Of a DNA stretch of 64,000 nucleotides, positions 59,286 to 64,000 are shown piece by piece. Source of the DNA: Hydnum rufescens UP504. Lineage: Eukaryota; Basidiomycota; Agaricomycetes; Cantharellales; Hydnaceae. Both the position numbers and the translations under genes were made by a program. The stretch spans positions 1 through 64,000 of the forward strand of contig MU129047.1 of NCBI GenBank assembly GCA_014904985.1. The letters are read 5' to 3'. Numbering within the stretch: the stretch's first letter is position 1; each line of letters begins with the position of its first letter. The notes beneath the pieces are model-generated. The model ran no database searches, was not told where the DNA came from, and saw only the letters and a program-made list of their open reading frames with translations.

Positions 59286-59561
59286 CGCAGACCATGGGCA
59301 GGCGAGTGGTCGTTGAAAAAAAGGCCAATTCGGCAAGTTGCGCAACCCGTCGACTCTTGTAATTTTCTCGTGTGACTACCTGCAGTGGAGTTGCGGGTTT
59401 GGAACGATCAGGCTGGCTTCCAACAATCTGTGAGCGCGTTATACGGGCGAGATTTTGTTTTGGTGAGAAGAATAACAGAGTTGCCTCGTCACACTGAATC
59501 ATAAAATTAACACTTCCATGACCTCATGCAGCACTGTACTGAGAGTTAAGAGGACCATGAA
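59286..59561. promoter_or_regulatory. Shared divergent promoter region
   Basis: A 276-bp gap separates the starts of UTP17 (-) and the reductase (+), so both core promoters must lie here. I see no clear TATA box. The arrangement suggests shared regulation, but that is inference. Confidence 0.4.
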
Positions 59562-60848
59562 ATGCGCTTCCATTGCTTGGGCGTTGGATCCATCGGGTCA
59601 CTCGTCGCGTTCCATCTTCGTCGGGAGAATCCCTCACCAGACCATTCAGTTTGCCTCGTCGTCCGAAGAGTTGCTTTTAGAAGAGACCTCCTTTCTACAA
59701 AGGACACGAGTATCCTCATTGAGCGTGATGGACTCAGAAGGAAGATATCTGGGTTCGACGTTGAGCTCCACGACGACACTGCTGATCGACTTCGCGCCCT
59801 CTCCGCAATTCGTAGCATGCACCGCACCAACTTTAAAATACCAATTGCTGATGGGGAGACCCATCTTCTTCCACGAAAAACCACGGACTATAAAGCACAA
59901 CGTATGCCTCTCCACAAAGATACCATCCAATCACTTATCGTCACCAGCAAAACATCGAGTACCTTGCGTTCGATTAGCCTTCTTAAACCTCGTCTCAATG
60001 CTTCAAGTACCATCTTCCTGCTTCAAAATGGCATGGGTGTTTATGATCACCTTGTATCCAGCATCTTCCGCAATCCCGACACTCGCCCTAATTTCATCAT
60101 CGGATCCACGACGCACGGCGCATGGACGAAAGGTGTTCACGATGTTGTCCACTCTGGACTCGGTCGCATACATTTTGGTATTGTTCCAGATCCATTTGGA
60201 CGTCGTGACTTTGAGCTGTCCAACAAGTCGTCCCAGACACCGGGCCAAAATCCTAGCCTTAGCCTTGATGACATCTGCCCGACTGACGTGCCGGACCGGG
60301 ACCAGAAATTCTGGACGTTGCGCGAAACCACACAGGCATTGCAACGGTGCAATGACCTCGATGTGCACTGGATACCAATGGCGCAGATGGAGGTGTACCT
60401 GCTGCGCAAGCTCGTGGTCAATGCATGCATCGGTCCTCTCACGGCGCTCATCGGGTGTCGAAATGGGGCATTGTATGGGGATAATTCGGCACACAGAGCC
60501 ATCCGATGGGTGTGCTCCGAGGCTGCTGCGGTGTTCGCAGCGCAGGCCAGAGAAGAGGCCGACCTGCGGCGCGAGAGTGCGGGAGGGAGGCCCGTTCCCC
60601 GCCCACCAGATGCCAAATCACTCGAGGCGGAGGTCCTGCGTGTAATACGCGCGACCAGCACCAACCTTTCCTCGATGTTAGTGGACATACGGAGGGGTAA
60701 CAGGACCGAGGTAGAGTATATTAATGGACATCTTTCCAGACTCGGGCGGAAGTACGGGGTCCAGACACCAAGGAACGACTTCCTGTGGGAGACCGTTCGG
60801 ATGAAGAACAGGATCCCTGCAACTCCAGAGAAAGAAGATTACCTGTAA
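59562..60848 (+). CDS. PAN5: 2-dehydropantoate 2-reductase (ketopantoate reductase)
   Basis: This is an intact intron-less frame of 428 residues. It starts MRFHCLGVGSIGSLVAFHL, with the GxGxxG nucleotide-binding turn of the ApbA/PanE family. FLLQNGMGVYDHL (about residue 150) and GSTTHGAW correspond to the NADPH/substrate region. MEVYLLRKLVVNACIGPLTAL (KLxxNaxxNPLTAL in the family) contains the catalytic lysine, and EVEYINGHL..LGRKYGV is the conserved C-terminal substrate loop. The enzyme reduces 2-dehydropantoate to pantoate with NADPH in coenzyme A synthesis. The length is within the fungal range. The gene starts 276 bp from UTP17 and ends 185 bp before the HET-C gene. Confidence 0.93.
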   Translation: MRFHCLGVGSIGSLVAFHLRRENPSPDHSVCLVVRRVAFRRDLLSTKDTSILIERDGLRRKISGFDVELHDDTADRLRALSAIRSMHRTNFKIPIADGETHLLPRKTTDYKAQRMPLHKDTIQSLIVTSKTSSTLRSISLLKPRLNASSTIFLLQNGMGVYDHLVSSIFRNPDTRPNFIIGSTTHGAWTKGVHDVVHSGLGRIHFGIVPDPFGRRDFELSNKSSQTPGQNPSLSLDDICPTDVPDRDQKFWTLRETTQALQRCNDLDVHWIPMAQMEVYLLRKLVVNACIGPLTALIGCRNGALYGDNSAHRAIRWVCSEAAAVFAAQAREEADLRRESAGGRPVPRPPDAKSLEAEVLRVIRATSTNLSSMLVDIRRGNRTEVEYINGHLSRLGRKYGVQTPRNDFLWETVRMKNRIPATPEKEDYL

Positions 60849-61033
60849 TTCCCCCCAAATCGTCTATCACAATTAATGCACTATCCCTTGATGTAAATGA
60901 TAGTGTTTCGTGTTGGGGGATAACCTTCTTACGTAAAATAGTCTTGGCATACGGACATAGTGTCAATGCGGTGCTTGGATCCGAGCTTGACTTGACTTGT
61001 ATCCTGCAAACGTAACTTACTGTTGTTCCTACG

Positions 61034-64000
61034 ATGCCCACAGTGTACCACCTTCTACCGATCCTGCTTCTTTTTGCGTTGACTATTCCTGGCGCGTATG
61101 CCTTTGGCGCTGGAGAGATCCCTGGTGCGCTCATCGATCAAATCTTATGCTATTATTCCCCTTAGATGTCTTCCCGATCTTGGGTTTCCCCTCGTCTAGA
61201 TTTTGCCTACCTTAATGATAAGGCCTTCCGGCATGGCGATATTGAGAACATTCTCAAGGAGATGTACAAGACTGTCGGTGGTCATCATGGCATGAACCTT
61301 GCCAGCGGCGCAATGGGTATTCTCTCAAGTATCTCCGGTGCACTGATATCTGGACGCGGATCCAAGGTGATTAGTAGCCCCGTAACATCTAGGATTGACT
61401 AATGTGAGACTTCGCGGCGCTAGTTCTCTACTTTGGACGTTAAGCGCGTGTACCTTGGGAACTTCTTGTGCGACTACTCGCAGGCCATGGATATTGCAGG
61501 TGTGTGCTCTGTCTGATGAAATTTCACTTCGTGATAACATATCGAGTCATTTAGGCCTAACCAAACTCACCGCCAATTCTATACTTACGATCGTCATGGC
61601 TCTGAGGTTGGATTTGCCCTACATACATGCGACGTATTATTGATACTATCGGATATAGCTTCATGTCATTTGGATTCGCCACTGCTGAATTCGAAGTCAC
61701 TGCTGAAAGGCTAGGTGTATATTTACCAGTCACCCACATCGACAATCCCAAGGTATTCATTCCTATGATATTGGTCGGAAGGACCCTAATTTTTGGTATC
61801 AGGGATACGGTGATGGCCAAGATCCCAGGAAGATAAATCCTCAGCTACGTCCCCCAGTCGATCCGAGGGAACTTCAGATAGATGAGGCCAATGGGATGAA
61901 GGTGAGCTGATGTCTTCAATTATCCACCTTGTTCATACCCCGCCTCATGCTTATGAGTGGTACATACTAGAACTACATTGCGACTGAGGGACGATCCTGG
62001 GATACCTCATCTGCTCTTCTCAAGCGCGTATTTAGGAAATGTATTCAACACGGTCGTAGTGCACAAGGTGAGGACGGTCCGGAGTTGTACGAGGCTTTTA
62101 GATTGCTTGGCACCGGGTTGCATACTCTCGAGGATTTTCTTGCACACAGTACGTACCTCTACCGTTTCAAATTAATTATTCCTTATCTGCGCCTTGTAGG
62201 CAATTGGTGCGAATTGAGCCTCAGGAAGATAGGTCACCGGGATGTCTTTTGTCACGTTGGTGATAGTGGTGAGCAAAGCCATCAATTCTTTTTGTTCACA
62301 TCATCCATGAGCCTTCTAATTTGGCTCTTTTGGTTTAGTGTTAGTCCGCTCTCCACGCGGAGAGCGCGTCCCTCCTATTGTCACTGGGACATTTGGATCT
62401 GCCGACTTTCTCCATTCCCTTCTCGGCGAAGCAACAGACCATCTCTCCGAAGCATCACTTACAGACCTGACCCAGCATTTGGGTTCCGCAGCTGCTCAAT
62501 CTCAGTCCCAGGGAACATCCCCGATTCAGACACTCACAAATCTCTTCTCGAAAATACCCAGTATGGGAAGCACCAATGACAAGCTGCAACAAGGAGAATC
62601 GATGAAGAAGGCGGCGATCAATCTCGATGTGAATAAGGTTGCGCCTAAGGAAGTGCAGAAGCAGCTCTGGGATGTTCTCGTCTGGAGGGACGGCCTCATG
62701 AAGGGTGTGCCTCGTCTCCTATTATCGACATTATTATGATCATGCGCCTTCGTAACCCTCGTTTTTCACTAGATATATCCAACACCATCGCTAAAATTCC
62801 AGGCCTGGAGTCCTTGTTGGACCAATTCACGGAAGCCCTTAACGTCTGTGAGTGGTTGGATGTTCGTCAAAGACATATATTAAGACGGCCAGTTACTCTC
62901 CCTCCTAGATGTCTTCACTATCCTCGAGCCTTTTATGACAGTGCGCAATGTCCCCCTGTTTACAACGTTATCATTGCAACCCAATTTTCGTGATCTAGCC
63001 AATCCTCCAAGATGCAACGCAATCACTCCAGAGCGGAAGTAGCGCGATTATTAGCGCAAACAAAGATAGTCAATTTGAGGTATCTCCTCTTAGATTGATT
63101 GGGTCTCCGTTAGGACGATCTTCGAATGATGTCGACACTTTTAGGTCTTCAACGATCCCAGAGCATCAGACCCTTCCCATTCCATGCTATCAAAGGTATG
63201 TCTTGAACGGTCACGGCAATTCGGGGGTCAGAGGCATTGATGTGGTCTGAACCCGCTCTTAATATTAGGATCATTTTGCACTTATTTTGAATGAACCAGC
63301 AGGAAAGGTCGCGATGGTAGTGGTGAAACATTCTGTTGAACTGATCGTTAACGTGAGGCTCTACCACCTTCAAAACTCTTTCTTCAGCTCCCTTAGAAAG
63401 TTATGTTCAACACTTGTAGGCCTGGTACGATACCCGTGTTCCAGTCGATCAAGTGATCGATAAGGCATGCTATTTCGCTCCCTCTTAACGTTTATTTACC
63501 TCGGCTTAAGGTATCCAATTCTAGGTCCTGGAGGCTTTCCACCACCCTTACTACGCCACCGGCCAGTCACAAGTCCAGCGCGACATGGCGGACGAGTTCC
63601 ATCGTTGGTATGAGGGGATGAACGCAGAGGATCGCACAATTACCCTTGGACGCCTCACAAAGGTTTGTATTGGCGTCCCTTAGTTCCTCATTAAGTTCGA
63701 CTTAGTTTCATCCCTTCAGCAAAGTGTACGAGATGGGAAGAACAAAAGAGTTGGGCACGAAGACGCAGACACCTCAGGATGCGGACATGGCCCACCCACT
63801 CGCTCGGGACAGCCTACATCGTCTGCCAGCGAGAACTACGGAGACCAGTGGCATACACGCCCGCAACCTACGTACAGCCAGCCTGAAGAAGCGACGTCTT
63901 ATGTGCTGCTCTGCCATATGCGTGATCGTGCATCCGAGGCGTGACGAAGAGATTCCGCATGGTCGTGCTGAAGAGTCCTTGGTCTACGGCCGTACCGACA
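61034..64000 (+). CDS. het-C: HET-C heterokaryon-incompatibility protein homologue (runs to window edge)
   Basis: By hand there are at least 17 exons: 61034-61124, 61200-61366, 61424-61499, 61555-61606, 61659-61752, 61803-61901, 61971-62148, 62200-62268, 62339-62704, 62773-62847, 62909-62940, 62999-63079, 63145-63195, 63269-63352, 63420-63464, 63525-63662, and 63720 onward. Phases agree at every junction. A signal peptide (LLPILLLFALTIPGAYA) is followed by FRHGDIE, LDVKRVYLGNFLCDYSQAM, TAEFEVTAERLGVYLP, LGTGLHTLEDFLAHSNWCE, FHHPYYATGQSQVQRDM and SVRDGKNKRVG, all hallmark HET-C blocks. Intron 15 (63465-63524) is GC-AG. The last frame meets a TGA at 63942, while another frame continues with family-like tail sequence, so a small indel or missed intron near 63900 is possible. 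HET-C is a secreted or membrane-associated glycine-rich-tailed protein involved in allorecognition in Neurospora and Podospora relatives. Confidence 0.92.

Noticed and set aside
60003..60688. Minus-strand frames opposite the reductase
   Set aside because: The plus strand carries a complete, recognised enzyme, so these are shadows.
1..64000. CRISPR arrays, bacterial operons or riboswitches
   Set aside because: The sequence is clearly eukaryotic with spliceosomal introns. The only regular array is the minisatellite, which has no spacers.

Overview
The window looks like a chromosome piece from a filamentous basidiomycete. The evidence is many short introns (about 50-75 bp, GT-AG and two GC-AG), a HET-C type protein, an IS630/Tc1-mariner transposase of the kind common in Agaricomycetes, and a Ty1/copia element. 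A Rhizoctonia/Ceratobasidium-like fungus is my guess; the sequence alone does not prove it.

There are two contrasting halves. From 1 to about 52.4 kb the DNA is repeat-dominated. A copia retrotransposon with 409-bp LTRs and a 5-bp target duplication lies at 757-7166. It is broken by three in-frame stops and by a 1.36-kb insertion that carries its own target duplication. From about 8 to 52 kb there are at least eleven copies, on both strands, of an unrecognised multi-exon gene-like unit (called U1-U11 here). A 74-nt (or 62/71-nt) second exon is open and precisely bounded by splice sites in nearly every copy. Mixed with these are a 2-kb segmental duplication (9.15-11.12 kb and 19.65-21.80 kb), a 1.07-kb TIR element with TA target duplication, a 3.2-kb Tc1/mariner-like transposon (30035-33211), a second, CpG-depleted copia remnant (33214-35642), a 17-bp minisatellite (35.7-36.8 kb), an assembly gap (38376-38400), and three broken copies of a 3-hydroxyisobutyryl-CoA hydrolase gene.

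From about 53 kb to the end the DNA is ordinary gene space. It holds a PB1-domain proline-rich protein (+), the ribosome-biogenesis WD40 protein UTP17/NAN1 (WDR75) with six exons on the minus strand, a single-exon 2-dehydropantoate 2-reductase (+), and a many-exon HET-C homologue (+) that reaches the right edge. UTP17 and the reductase share a 276-bp divergent promoter. The PB1 gene and UTP17 converge tail to tail.

The best candidate for something undescribed is the U-unit family: its exon 1 and exon 2 reading frames and splice sites persist across diverged, inverted copies, although most copies look decayed further downstream. A second clear signal is cytosine-methylation decay: all ten differences between the two copia LTRs are CpG-to-TpG/CpA transitions. 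Coordinates of exons are read by hand and have not been checked by alignment software.
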